NCBI GenBank assembly: GCA_002425765.1
Contig: DIMW01000010.1
Location: 1 to 64,000 of the forward strand
Source of the DNA: Spirochaetaceae bacterium UBA5556
Lineage (GTDB): Bacteria > Spirochaetota > Spirochaetia > Treponematales > Rectinemataceae
Length of the DNA: 64,000 bases
Direction: 5' to 3'
The position numbers and the translations under genes were made by a program. Of the stretch, positions 1-7,971 are shown one piece after another. The notes under the pieces were generated by a model. It was not told the origin of the DNA. It ran no database searches and saw nothing but the letters and a program-made list of their open reading frames with translations. Position 1 is the stretch's first letter. Each line of letters starts with the position of its first letter.

Positions 1-338
1 CTTGCCACATCCGTGATGCTCACAAGCCGGTTCGTCGCATCGTAGGTGAGGTTCGTGTACGTCCCCGCCACCGACACCAGGTTCCCCAGGTGCCCGTCGT
101 CCGTGTAGTCCGTCGTCACCCCGCTCACCGTCCTGTAGTCCAGCCGCATGCTGGGACCACCGCCCGTCGCGATATACGTGTAGCTCGTGCTCCCCGGCGC
201 AGCACTCTGGTTCCCGATCACGTCATAGCTGTACCCACCCGTCGTCAGCCGGTCCATCCCGTCGTACGCGTACCCGCTCCCGTTCCAGCTCGTCACGTTC
301 CCCTGCCAGTCGTACCCATAGCTCTGAGCTCCAAAGCC
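1..338 (-). pseudogene. RHS/YD-repeat protein fragment, runs off left edge
   Basis: Read on the minus strand, an open frame shows tandem YD-type repeats (YGYDWQGNVTSW, AYDGMDRLTTGGYSYDVIGN, LTYDATNRLVSITDV), the hallmark of RHS/YD-repeat shells that encase C-terminal toxins. No start codon or ribosome-binding site is present. The frame begins abruptly just after the TAA of the upstream AT-rich gene and is in phase with it. The repeat DNA is GC-rich and the upstream gene AT-rich, so a sharp composition break lies near 330-345. A start-less core fragment behind an immunity-like gene matches displaced orphan RHS modules. It could instead be the remnant of a full gene broken by rearrangement. The rest lies left of the window. 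Confidence 0.75.
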
Positions 339-346
339 TGGAGCTT
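328..346. repeat. 19-bp inverted repeat at RHS/immunity junction
   Basis: Arms AGCTCCA and TGGAGCT flank a 5-base centre exactly where the AT-rich gene ends and the GC-rich RHS core fragment begins. It may be a weak hairpin or a recombination scar. There is no clear U-tract to call it a terminator. Confidence 0.4.
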
Positions 347-797
347 ATCGTTTTGAAAGCACTAAGCCATAATACTCATAGACGCTTTTCAAAATTAATA
401 CTTTCCTCTGTGTATTTGTAGATAATTGCTTCTTTATACTTTCTCCAGAGGAGAATTCAACAAAAAAAGGAAAAGCATAATTTTCTAGACAGTATTTTAA
501 TCTTTCGTCTCTTTGTGCATTTTCAATGTTGAAATCTGTTGATAGAAGTTTGCATATCTCAAGCTCTTTTGGACACAGTAGATCTAATCTTGTCCGGATG
601 TGGCAAATTTGTTCTTTAGGATACTTGGCCTCCCCAAGATCATTAAGCCAAATAGCTAGATTGACATATATTCCGTTTCCAAAGTGTGATCTTTGAAAAT
701 CAATAACATGTATCTGTCTAGCCTCCGCACGATACAATGAGTTTCCTTTCTTCTTAAATCCTTTAAGCTCCAAAAAAGAATATATATCTTCAAACAT
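345..797 (-). CDS. DUF4304-like protein, putative immunity protein
   Basis: Encodes 150 aa from the ATG at 797, which has AAGGTGG five bases upstream; an ATG nine codons earlier is possible but lacks that site. The N-terminal half (FKKKGNSLYR near residue 15, then IDFQRSHFGNGIYVNLAIW) resembles DUF4304, a family often found in polymorphic-toxin loci as a presumed immunity protein. The gene is markedly AT-rich compared with all neighbours and lies directly upstream of an RHS core fragment. Both facts fit a horizontally shuffled toxin/immunity cassette. Function is inferred from context. The cognate toxin tip is not present upstream, where the IS3 element sits. Confidence 0.6.
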   Translation of the reverse strand: MFEDIYSFLELKGFKKKGNSLYRAEARQIHVIDFQRSHFGNGIYVNLAIWLNDLGEAKYPKEQICHIRTRLDLLCPKELEICKLLSTDFNIENAQRDERLKYCLENYAFPFFVEFSSGESIKKQLSTNTQRKVLILKSVYEYYGLVLSKR

Positions 798-856
798 AAA
801 GGCCACCTTAATATGTAACAACAAATGTTTCCCAAGACAGACTGAACTGACCCCAA

Positions 857-1723
857 TTAAGTGGACACAGAAATAGATTCTATTTCATCGTATCTCTGGT
901 TTCTATACGCGATGGGGCTTTTCCAGCCCAGATTCTTTTGGATTCTTCTCTCGTTGTAGAATGAAATATAGTCGTTGATCTCCTTCGCCACGTGAGGGAA
1001 GTTCTGTTGCTTATTCCTTCCATCGACGTAGCCAAGCTCGCATTTCAAATGGCCGAAGAAGCATTCCATGAGCGCGTTATCCCAGCAGTTCCCCGCTCTC
1101 GAATAACTGGAAACCATCTTGTGCTGTTCCAGCACGGTTTGGTATTCCTCTGATCGGTACGCCGGTCCGCGATCGCAGTGGAGAAGTGCTCCTTCAAGAG
1201 TGTTCGTCGCCAGAAGCTTTTTGATCGGTGCCACTGCGGTCGCAATGGTATTCCGGAGACTCACTGCATACGAAACGATCTCATGGTTGAATAAATCCAT
1301 GACCGCACTGAGATACAGGGTGCCGCCTGCAAACGTGACCCAGGTGACATCGGTCGCAAGCTTTTTAAGCGGAAGTACCGAGGTGAAATTCCTATCCAGA
1401 ATATTCGGCCCACACTGTCGATCCGACAATCGCTCCTTATGTCGCTGCCGATACCAGTACGCAGGGTGTCGTCGCTTCCGTACGCGCGCATGAAGCAAGT
1501 TCTCATTCATTATTCGTGCGATTCGCTTGTGGTTGATCGGTATTCCTTCGGTCAGGCTAAGATACCGGGCCATCCTCTTGGCACCGTAACTATAGTGGAC
1601 ACCTTCTTGAATACTCCTTATCGTATCAACGAGTGAAGCATCCCTACTGGGCCCGCTATTCGCCTGTAGATACCGGTAATAACCGCTTCGTGAGACTTCG
1701 GCAAGACTACAAAGCAGTTTCAC
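857..1723 (-). CDS. IS3-family transposase OrfB (DDE integrase domain)
   Basis: The catalytic half of the IS3 transposase, 288 aa from a GTG that overlaps the orfA stop. HTH_21-like N-terminus (around SGYYRYL), then the rve/DDE core: first Asp in LATDVTWV, second Asp in HCDRGPAY (most relatives have HSDQG), Glu in NALMECFFGHLK. The frame stays open upstream of the GTG back to an A9G tract in orfA. The active product is therefore probably an OrfAB fusion made by minus-1 frameshifting. The protein acts on the element's own ends. Confidence 0.93.
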   Translation of the reverse strand: MKLLCSLAEVSRSGYYRYLQANSGPSRDASLVDTIRSIQEGVHYSYGAKRMARYLSLTEGIPINHKRIARIMNENLLHARVRKRRHPAYWYRQRHKERLSDRQCGPNILDRNFTSVLPLKKLATDVTWVTFAGGTLYLSAVMDLFNHEIVSYAVSLRNTIATAVAPIKKLLATNTLEGALLHCDRGPAYRSEEYQTVLEQHKMVSSYSRAGNCWDNALMECFFGHLKCELGYVDGRNKQQNFPHVAKEINDYISFYNERRIQKNLGWKSPIAYRNQRYDEIESISVST

Positions 1724-2103
1724 TTTGTAGCCTCGTACGGCAAGTTGTTCGATGGCAACATATCTTTTTTTTTACGGCCATTCTTCCGATACCCGTTCAG
1801 AATGAGCATCTCCCTCAGATAGGCGTTCTCTGTCCGGAGATATTCCATCTCCTTTCGGGGATCTTCAAACACTGGAGGTTCATGCAGGTGCAGACATGCC
1901 TCCTTGGCTTCTTCGCCCTGCCTGATCCGTTTACCTGGGTTCTTGCACTTCTTGATCCATGACAGAATCAGCTGGTGCTGGATGCCATAGCTGCGTTCAA
2001 GACCACGAATGCCGTCTCTGCCATCGAAGTAATCCTTAAGTACCTTCGTCTTTAGTTCCAGAGGATACTTCATACCCCTCCTCTCTTTCTTTCGGTACTT
2101 CAT
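1720..2103 (-). CDS. IS3-family transposase OrfA (HTH)
   Basis: 127 aa (or 117 aa from an internal ATG at 2073 preceded by GAGGAGGGG). It is a helix-turn-helix DNA-binding protein of the IS3 OrfA/transposase_8 kind: MKYPLELKTKVLKDYFDG, GIQHQLILSWIKK, then a leucine-rich stretch (EMEYLRTENAYLREMLIL) expected to mediate multimerisation. It ends four bases into orfB (GTGA overlap). It binds the terminal repeats and supplies the N-terminal part of the fused transposase. Confidence 0.9.
   Translation of the reverse strand: MKYRKKERRGMKYPLELKTKVLKDYFDGRDGIRGLERSYGIQHQLILSWIKKCKNPGKRIRQGEEAKEACLHLHEPPVFEDPRKEMEYLRTENAYLREMLILNGYRKNGRKKKDMLPSNNLPYEATK
1764..1773 (-). other. A9G slippery site for programmed -1 frameshift (orfA/orfB)
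   Basis: On the minus strand nine A residues followed by G lie 14 codons before the orfA stop. A shift by -1 here joins orfA to an open orfB frame that reads RYVAIEQLAVRGYKVKLLC across the GTG start. This is the usual IS3 mechanism for making the OrfAB transposase. Confidence 0.75.
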
Positions 2104-2151
2104 TCTATACCCCCTTTTATGTCTACTTTCAGGGGGTCAGTTCAGACTACG

Positions 2152-2634
2152 ACACATTACAGGTACGGAGGGGCTCTTAAAGCAGCTTCCCAAAGCCCTG
2201 ATTGAGCGCGCCATGGACGCCGAGATGACCGATCATCTTGGCTACGAAAAGAGCGATCAAACGGAAAAGGACACGTCAAACAGGCGGAACGGCACGACGA
2301 AAAAACCTTGCGTTCCGACCAGGGGCCGTTGGAAATCGATGTTCCTCGCGATCGGGAAGGCGAATTCGAGCCAGCAATCGTTCCCAAACATCGGCGTGAG
2401 TTCAAAGGCTTCGACGACAAGATTCTCTCGATGTACGCCCGCGGCATGACAACCCGGGAAATCGCCGGCCACCTGAAAGAGATCTACGGCACCGAGGTGT
2501 CGCCAGAACTTATAAGCCGAGCGACCGACTCGGTGAAGGAGCTGCTCGAGGATTGGCGAAACCGGACTCTGGAGCCGTTCTATCCGATCCTGTTTCTGGA
2601 TGCGTTGGTGATCAATGTCAGAGAAGACGGCAGG
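2152..2634 (+). pseudogene. IS256/mutator-type transposase remnant, truncated and frameshifted
   Basis: Translation shows the N-terminal part of an IS256-type transposase: GLLKQLPKALIERAMDAEM, HLGYEK, NGTTKK, then after a frame change in the A6 run near 2301, SDQGPLEIDVPRDREG, RGMTTREIAGHLKEIYG and YPILFLDALVINVREDG. Homology stops near 2632, before the catalytic Glu region, and the frame then runs antisense into serC. No start codon context or terminal repeats are visible. It is a dead fragment immediately downstream of serC and adjacent to the IS3 insertion. Confidence 0.85.
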
Positions 2635-2652
2635 GAAAATCCCGTGTTCCCC

Positions 2653-3750
2653 TCAGCGATTCTCGCAGCGGAATTCATCCATGAAACTAGCGGCCTTCTT
2701 CACGTTTTCGACGAGGTTTGCGTTATAGATCGAGAAGCGGATGCCGCCGGTCGAGCGGTGCCCTTTTACGCCGACGATGCCTGCGGCCTTGGCTTCCTTC
2801 ACGAAGGTCTCTTCCATTTCCGCGGTTTTGAGTCGGAACACCACATTCATCTGCGAACGCGAATCTTTCTCCACCGGCCCGCGATAGAAGCCTTCGGACT
2901 TGTCGATGGCTTCGTAGAGGAGGCGCGCCTTTTCGAGATTGATCCTCTGCATGTTCTCGAGGCCGCCGATGGTGTTGAGCAGCCACTTCAGCGTGAGGTT
3001 GAGTATGTAGATGGAGAAGCAGGGCGGCGTGTTGTAGAGCGAGTTGTTCTCGCCATGGGTACGGTAGGAGAGCATCGTGGGGAGTTTCGCCTGCTCCTGC
3101 GCGAGGTTGTAAAAATCCTCCCGGACCGCGAGGAGGGTTACGCCGGAGGGGCCCAGATTCTTCTGAGCGCCGGCATAGATGAGGGAGAATTTGTCCGCCG
3201 GGAAGGGGCGCGAGAATACGTCGCTCGACATATCGCAGATGAGGGGAACCTTGCCTACATTGGGCCAGTAGTGCCACTGCGAACCGAAGATCGTATTGTT
3301 GCTCGTCATGTGTGCATAGGCGGCGGAGGGATCGATCTTGAGCTCTTCCTGCTTCGGAAGCCGCGTAAAGGTCCCGTCGGGGTTTTCGGTCGTGATGACA
3401 TCTACGGAGCCGAAATGCTTGGCTTCCTTGACCGCGGCCTTACCCCAGTGGCCGGTCACGATATACGCCGCCTTGCGGCCGTCGAAGAGATAGTTCATGG
3501 GGAGCATGAAGAATTGGGTCGAGGCGCCGCCGGTAAGAAACAGGATCTTCCATTCGGGGCCCATGCCGGCGAGCCGCCGGAACAAGTCCTGGGCCTCGTT
3601 GTGCATCGCCTCGTATTCTTTCGAGCGGTGCGAGACTTCCATCACGGACATGCCGGTGCCGTTCCAGTCAAGCATCTCTTCCTGAGCTTTCTGCAGCACT
3701 TCCATGGGGATGGCCGCGGGACCCGCGTTGAAATTGATCACTCGTTTCAT
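2653..3750 (-). CDS. serC: phosphoserine aminotransferase
   Basis: 365 aa. Class V PLP enzyme that transaminates 3-phosphohydroxypyruvate to O-phospho-L-serine in the cytoplasm. It starts MKRVINFNAGPAAIP, the canonical SerC opening, and carries the PLP lysine in SLIYAGAQKNLGPSG. The C-terminal GGIRFSIYNA is also typical. I chose the ATG at 3750, with AAGGAG upstream, over a longer unsupported N-terminal extension. It is the last gene of a run with serA and a DUF1015 gene. Its 3' end abuts the IS256 remnant, which marks the edge of the disturbed region. Confidence 0.96.
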   Translation of the reverse strand: MKRVINFNAGPAAIPMEVLQKAQEEMLDWNGTGMSVMEVSHRSKEYEAMHNEAQDLFRRLAGMGPEWKILFLTGGASTQFFMLPMNYLFDGRKAAYIVTGHWGKAAVKEAKHFGSVDVITTENPDGTFTRLPKQEELKIDPSAAYAHMTSNNTIFGSQWHYWPNVGKVPLICDMSSDVFSRPFPADKFSLIYAGAQKNLGPSGVTLLAVREDFYNLAQEQAKLPTMLSYRTHGENNSLYNTPPCFSIYILNLTLKWLLNTIGGLENMQRINLEKARLLYEAIDKSEGFYRGPVEKDSRSQMNVVFRLKTAEMEETFVKEAKAAGIVGVKGHRSTGGIRFSIYNANLVENVKKAASFMDEFRCENR

Positions 3751-3841
3751 GCTATTCGCTCCTTTTTCATCGTTTCGTGCGCATATGTCCGAAGCGCACC
3801 GATATCGCGCGTCCATATAGGGCGCGCTTGCCCGGCGCGGT

Positions 3842-4714
3842 CTATTTCCCCGTATACTTCCTGAGACGGGCGACAATGGAATCGCCCAACCTGAGGAGGT
3901 TCTCCTCGGTGGAAGCGCCCAGGTGCGGCGTCATGAGGGCGTTGGGCGCGCCGAGGAGCGGGGAGCCTTCGGGCGGCTCTTTGTTGTAGACGTCGGTCGC
4001 GTAGCCCGCCATTTTTCCGGATTTGAGGGCATCCGCGATGTCCTGATCGACGACGACCTGGCCTCGGCAGGTATTGATGAGAAAGACACCTTTTTTCATT
4101 TTGGCGATGGCGGCCGCGCTGATCATGCCGCGGGTCTCGTCGGTGAGGGGTGTATGGAGGCTGATGTAGTCGGCCTTCGCGTAGAGTTCCTCCAGGCTGA
4201 CGAGCGTCGCCACGTCGGAACTCGTCACGTACTTGTCGTAGGCGACGACCGACATACCAAAGGCCTTCGCCCGAACCGCGAGCTCGCGCCCGATGCGCCC
4301 GATGCCGACAAGTCCAAGCGTCTTCCCGTGAAGTTCGGTGCGCTCGAGCTCCTTTTTGAGCCATTTACCCTCTTTCATCGAGACATCCGCCCGCACGAGA
4401 TGGTTCGGCATCGCGATCATGAGGGCAAAGGCGAGTTCCGCCACCGCGAGGCTCGAAGCTTCCGGCGTATTGTCCACGGCCATGCTTTTCGATTTGGCGT
4501 ATTCGACATCGATCGTGTCGACTCCCACGCCGCCTCGGATAATGTACCTACACTTCGGCGCGGCATCGATCATGGCCTTGTCGACCTTCGTCTTCGACCG
4601 CACAATGAGCACCTCGGCGTCGCCGAGCCGCGACATGTCCGAGGTCACTTCGCCGAATTCGGCAAGCCGTCCCGGCAAATCCGGCGCAAAAGCGTCCGCA
4701 AGCAACACGACCAT
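3842..4714 (-). CDS. serA: D-3-phosphoglycerate dehydrogenase (short form, no ACT domain)
   Basis: 290 aa. D-2-hydroxyacid dehydrogenase family: NAD-binding motif GLVGIGRIGRELA, catalytic His in MTPHLGASTEEN, conserved NTCRG and GVGVDTID. Starts MVVLLADAFAPDLPG at 4714 behind GGAGGAAGCG. It lacks the C-terminal ACT domain that gives serine feedback control in the long forms, so allosteric inhibition by serine is not expected through that route. Being next to serC supports the serine-pathway assignment over other hydroxyacid dehydrogenases. Confidence 0.9.
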   Translation of the reverse strand: MVVLLADAFAPDLPGRLAEFGEVTSDMSRLGDAEVLIVRSKTKVDKAMIDAAPKCRYIIRGGVGVDTIDVEYAKSKSMAVDNTPEASSLAVAELAFALMIAMPNHLVRADVSMKEGKWLKKELERTELHGKTLGLVGIGRIGRELAVRAKAFGMSVVAYDKYVTSSDVATLVSLEELYAKADYISLHTPLTDETRGMISAAAIAKMKKGVFLINTCRGQVVVDQDIADALKSGKMAGYATDVYNKEPPEGSPLLGAPNALMTPHLGASTEENLLRLGDSIVARLRKYTGK

Positions 4715-4746
4715 CGCTTCCTCCTTCATTGTTCTCAGTCCACAAA

Positions 4747-4772
4747 ATGATACCATGATTCTGGTATTCGGA
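4747..4772 (-). promoter_or_regulatory. possible promoter/operator ahead of serA
   Basis: On the minus strand a TATCAT box overlaps an inverted repeat ATACCA-N6-TGGTAT, 35-50 bases before the serA start. No convincing -35 box is seen. This could be a regulator site controlling serA-serC separately from the DUF1015 gene upstream. Confidence 0.3.
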
Positions 4773-4868
4773 ACAGTTGCGGCCCTGCGTGTCAGCGTGT
4801 CGCGCGACCACATTTCGCGCGCCTCCAGACCGGACGCATCGTTTTGCCAGCGTCGCGCCGCACTGGTC

Positions 4869-6239
4869 CTATTCTCCGACTATCTTCCTCGCCTCGATGT
4901 AAAAGCGCTTCTCCGGCGCCTCTCCCATAGAAAACGTTTTGCGGGGCATCGCCCCGTCGTGGATGACGACGCTGAAGAACGACGCCTTGTCGACAGGCGG
5001 GAGATAGAGCCCCAGGTTCCCCGCCTTTCGCCCGAGCGCTTCGGCGCTCGAAGTCCCGTGAATATAATCGATGCCCACTTCGGGATGATCTTTCCGGTAA
5101 GCATCTATGTATCCTTGAATTGTCGCCACCGCGAGCCGCGCCTCCGGCTCTTTGAACATAATCGTTCCTGCGCGGTCTTCGGTGACGAACGCGAACCTGT
5201 GCGCGCCGCCCGCCGTCTGCCCTCCCGTTCCCGACGCATCCACGGCGGCAAAAGCCCGCGCGGCATCGGAAGTGTATCGAATTTCGGCGCCAGCTCCGGC
5301 GAGGGTGCCGAGAAAATCCTGCGCTTTGATATTGAAAAGCACGCGGTGGATGGGATGGAAGGGTAAGCCCTCATCATAGAGATTGACGAGCTCCACAAGC
5401 GCGTACCGGGCGGGGTGCGAGGCGAGCATCGTCTCCGCGTCCGGTCGGCCCGCGCAGGCGGCCTTTGTCTCTTCCCATATCGCCTTGGCGGTCGCGAGCG
5501 AGTGGTTCCCATCGCCGACCGCGAAGAGCAGCACTTCATCCACGCCATATTTCGCGCGGAAAGCCTCAGGATCTCCAAGCCCCTCAAGCGCCTCCGATAT
5601 CCGCTCGAACTCATTCTCCTCCTGTATGAACCATCCGCGCACATGGCCTGAATTCTTCATCAGATCGAAATCATAGCCCTTCTCAAAATAGTGTCGCTTC
5701 CGGTACAGCGGCTCAATCACGGTCTTGCGAGGATCATCGACAAGAATCATGATATGCGGCAGCTCCAAAGGCGCGCCGCGCCGAATCGCCATACGCGGTG
5801 GAAGTCGTTCCACGATCGTGCCTTCCGTGGGACGAATGAGGCTTTTCGAATCTTTCCCGTACTGATAGCGCTCAAGGTCGACCGCGACGACAAGCCCGAG
5901 GCGCGGCTTCTCCTCAAAAGGAGTCGTCCGCTCGACAAGCATAAAACCCTGCCCCCTCGAGGAAAGAATCCCTTGCTCGAGATACTCACGCATTGTCTTC
6001 TGAATCGCGGTGATGCGCGTGTCTTTATCACCGCCCTCGAGATAACATTCCGGGAAAATAAGCCTGAGCGTCGAGGGAGCTCCGTTCACCTGTCGATCAA
6101 CATCTTCCCAGTATTCACGCTCCGAAGAATACTGATCGCACGCGACCACAGCCCATTTCCGATAGTCCACGTCACTGTTCGGCAGATACATCTCGGGTAC
6201 AGAGACGCCTACCCGCTCAAGCCTTTCGCGCGCCATCAT
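4869..6239 (-). CDS. DUF1015 family protein (serine-cluster protein of unknown role)
   Basis: 456 aa from ATG 6239 with AAGGAG seven bases upstream. The DUF1015 family shows here as WAVVACDQYSSEREYWEDV near the N-terminus, GDGNHSLATAKA in the middle and DYIHGTSSAEALG near the C-terminus. The polar GDGNHS motif looks like a ligand or metal site, but no reaction is established from the sequence. Members often sit beside serA and serC, as here, so a role in serine metabolism is likely. No phosphoserine phosphatase gene is seen nearby. Cytoplasmic; no signal or membrane segments. Confidence 0.85.
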   Translation of the reverse strand: MMARERLERVGVSVPEMYLPNSDVDYRKWAVVACDQYSSEREYWEDVDRQVNGAPSTLRLIFPECYLEGGDKDTRITAIQKTMREYLEQGILSSRGQGFMLVERTTPFEEKPRLGLVVAVDLERYQYGKDSKSLIRPTEGTIVERLPPRMAIRRGAPLELPHIMILVDDPRKTVIEPLYRKRHYFEKGYDFDLMKNSGHVRGWFIQEENEFERISEALEGLGDPEAFRAKYGVDEVLLFAVGDGNHSLATAKAIWEETKAACAGRPDAETMLASHPARYALVELVNLYDEGLPFHPIHRVLFNIKAQDFLGTLAGAGAEIRYTSDAARAFAAVDASGTGGQTAGGAHRFAFVTEDRAGTIMFKEPEARLAVATIQGYIDAYRKDHPEVGIDYIHGTSSAEALGRKAGNLGLYLPPVDKASFFSVVIHDGAMPRKTFSMGEAPEKRFYIEARKIVGE

Positions 6240-6329
6240 ACCAGGTCTCCTTGCACAATGAATGTATAATTTATTATCGCATAGAAATGGAAAATGGTAA
6301 AGAAATAGGGAAAGCCCTGCCGCCAAACA

Positions 6330-6605
6330 CTATTTCTTATTCAAACCGAGATATTCATCGAGATGATAGCGTTCCCTCAAAAGCTTGAGCAGACGCCTAT
6401 AGAGAAGTGTCGATATGACGAGCGCCAGAAGAAATGCCACGACTATCGCCCAGATGAGCGCCTCGGCCGGGAGTACCTTCGAGAGCAGCAGCGAATACAG
6501 GGCCATCAGAAGCGCAAAGCAGATGGCCATGAGCAGTATGTTTGCTATGGTCGCCCCCAGCACAAAGAGCACGACCCTGCCTTTATTGGCCGGTGTCTTA
6601 TTCAT
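6330..6605 (-). CDS. small two-TM membrane protein next to lspA
   Basis: 91 aa with a basic N-terminus, two hydrophobic segments (about residues 11-40 and 48-68) and a charged C-terminal tail (RRLLKLLRERYHLDEYLGLNKK). It begins 18 bp after lspA, with GGAGAGGG ahead of its ATG, so it is probably co-transcribed with lspA. It has no recognisable catalytic motif. Proteins of this shape next to lspA are found in spirochaetes, sometimes labelled leader-peptide processing; I would not assign a function from that label. Confidence 0.7.
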   Translation of the reverse strand: MNKTPANKGRVVLFVLGATIANILLMAICFALLMALYSLLLSKVLPAEALIWAIVVAFLLALVISTLLYRRLLKLLRERYHLDEYLGLNKK

Positions 6606-6623
6606 TCCGGATAACCCTCTCCC

Positions 6624-7151
6624 TTATGTCTGTCCTGCGCCTATTCTCGGCTTTTGAAATTCTGAGATCAAAAGCCCGATTACCAGCAATATTTCGCCGA
6701 TAGTGATCGCCGAATCGGCGATATTGAACGTCGCGAATCGCTCCATCCCCAGAAAACCATACATATTCAATGAAATAAAATCGACCACTCCCTCTGGCCT
6801 GAAAATCCTGTCTATCAGATTCCCGATGCCCCCGCCTAAAATAAGACCCATCGACCACCGCAAGAGTGTGGACAGGCCCTGTGTCCGAAAATAATAAATC
6901 AACACACCAGTCAGCACTACCGCAGGGAAAGCGATAAAAAGCAAAAACCTCAATACCGGCGATGAAGAGGCCCCAAGCGAAAAGGCCGCGCCTGTATTTC
7001 GTGCGTGGACAATCCAGATAAAGTCTCCGAATATCCGGGAAAATATCCTCCCCTCGGGAATATGGGCGACAACACAAGCCTTAACAATCTGATCCGAAAT
7101 GATAATCACGGATGCGGCGACAAGAGGAAGCCAGAATTTTGCTCTTTTCAT
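6624..7151 (-). CDS. lspA: lipoprotein signal peptidase (prolipoprotein signal peptidase II)
   Basis: 175 aa integral membrane aspartyl protease that cleaves lipoprotein signal peptides before the lipidated Cys. Four hydrophobic stretches are visible. The signature DQIVKA, RNTGAAFS, GNLIDRIFRPEGVVDFI and FNIADSAITIG includes the two catalytic Asp residues (in NLIDR and IADS). The ATG at 7151 starts two bases after the stop of the nif3-like gene, indicating an operon. The genome encodes many lipobox proteins (several in this window), consistent with its need. Confidence 0.95.
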   Translation of the reverse strand: MKRAKFWLPLVAASVIIISDQIVKACVVAHIPEGRIFSRIFGDFIWIVHARNTGAAFSLGASSSPVLRFLLFIAFPAVVLTGVLIYYFRTQGLSTLLRWSMGLILGGGIGNLIDRIFRPEGVVDFISLNMYGFLGMERFATFNIADSAITIGEILLVIGLLISEFQKPRIGAGQT

Positions 7152-7152
7152 G

Positions 7153-7917
7153 TCATAACCCGGTGGGCACATCGACGAAGAATGTTTCGAGACCGAGCTC
7201 CGCGCGCGCCTTTTCCGCCACGGCCTTTACACCCCAGATTTCGGTGGCGTAATGTCCAGCCGCGATAAAATTCATGCCGCCCTCAATCATGTAGTGATAG
7301 ATTGAGTGCGAAGGTTCGCCCGTGATGTAGAGATCGATGCCGGACGCCAGCGCCTCGAGCGATTCGAAAGGCGCCCCTCCGGACACAATCGCGACGGTCC
7401 TGATCTCCCGAGGTCCCGCGGCGATGACCGACTTGGGCGCCGAACGGTCGGGAAGAATTTTCGCGGTAATTTCGTCAAGCGTGCTCGGCTTTGGCAAGTT
7501 GCCCGACCAGCCGATGCTGATGCCGTGATAGATGCCGAAAGGCCGCCGTTCCGTCACTCCAAGCAGATCCGCGATGCGCGCATTGTTGCCCACTTCCGGA
7601 TGGCGGTCGAGCGGCAGATGGCAGGCATACAGAGCCATATCGAAATCGAGGAGCATTTTGAGCCGCCCGCGAAGGCTGCCGGATACCGGCTCGGTTTTTC
7701 CCCAAAACATTCCATGGTGTACAAAGAGTACATCGGCACCCGCATCGTGCGCCCGGCGAATGGTTTCGGCGCAGGCGTCCACCGCCACCGCCAGCTTTTT
7801 TATCTGTTTCGAAGTGGTGCAGGCCACCTGCAATCCATTGAGAGAATCATCGATCTGCCGTAATTGATCGATTTCGAGAAAGGAGCGGGCCCATTTGTCA
7901 AAATCAACGATTGTCAT
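7153..7917 (-). CDS. Nif3-like dinuclear metal centre protein (YbgI family)
   Basis: 254 aa. Nif3/YbgI family proteins form toroidal hexamers with a di-metal site; some are linked to GTP cyclohydrolase-like or metal-chaperone activity, but the role is not settled. Metal-ligand motifs are visible: VHHGMFW, YACHLPLD, and near the C-terminus GHYATEIWG. It is first in a tight run with lspA. An intrinsic-terminator-like hairpin lies only 12 bases upstream of the ATG, so expression may depend on readthrough or on a promoter close to the start. Confidence 0.88.
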   Translation of the reverse strand: MTIVDFDKWARSFLEIDQLRQIDDSLNGLQVACTTSKQIKKLAVAVDACAETIRRAHDAGADVLFVHHGMFWGKTEPVSGSLRGRLKMLLDFDMALYACHLPLDRHPEVGNNARIADLLGVTERRPFGIYHGISIGWSGNLPKPSTLDEITAKILPDRSAPKSVIAAGPREIRTVAIVSGGAPFESLEALASGIDLYITGEPSHSIYHYMIEGGMNFIAAGHYATEIWGVKAVAEKARAELGLETFFVDVPTGL

Positions 7918-7928
7918 GAAATCAGTAT

Positions 7929-7971
7929 AAAAAAAAAGAACCCTTCATGGAAGGAGGCAGACCATGAAGGG
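7929..7971 (-). terminator. strong intrinsic terminator just upstream of nif3-like gene
   Basis: Minus-strand RNA forms a perfect 10-bp stem (CCCTTCATGG / CCATGAAGGG) with an 11-nt loop containing CCUCC, followed by GUUC and nine U. It ends 12 bases before the nif3-like ATG. It terminates transcripts that enter from the promoter at about 8029-8057. Confidence 0.8.

Larger units (their letters stand above)
843..2144 (-). mobile_element. IS3-family insertion sequence with 3-bp target duplication GAC
   Basis: The element is 1302 bp long and bounded by imperfect terminal inverted repeats: TGAACTGACCCCAATTAAGT at 843 and, on the other strand from 2144, TGAACTGACCCCCTGAAAGT. It is flanked by direct GAC triplets at 840-842 and 2145-2147, the 3-bp duplication expected for many IS3 elements. 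It carries orfA and orfB in overlapping frames with a slippery A-tract between them. Both reading frames are intact, so it may be functional. It lies between the immunity-like gene and an IS256-type remnant. Confidence 0.93.

Noticed and set aside
1119..1962. Plus-strand frames inside the IS3 element
   Set aside because: They are shadows of orfA/orfB; the transposase motifs are on the minus strand.
2308..3864. A 518-aa plus-strand frame covering the IS256 remnant and all of serC
   Set aside because: Only its first ~110 residues show transposase homology; the rest is the antisense shadow of serC with no family features.
4338..5366. 342-aa plus-strand frame opposite serA and DUF1015
   Set aside because: Ser/Arg-rich shadow with no recognisable domain; the opposite strand holds two clear families.
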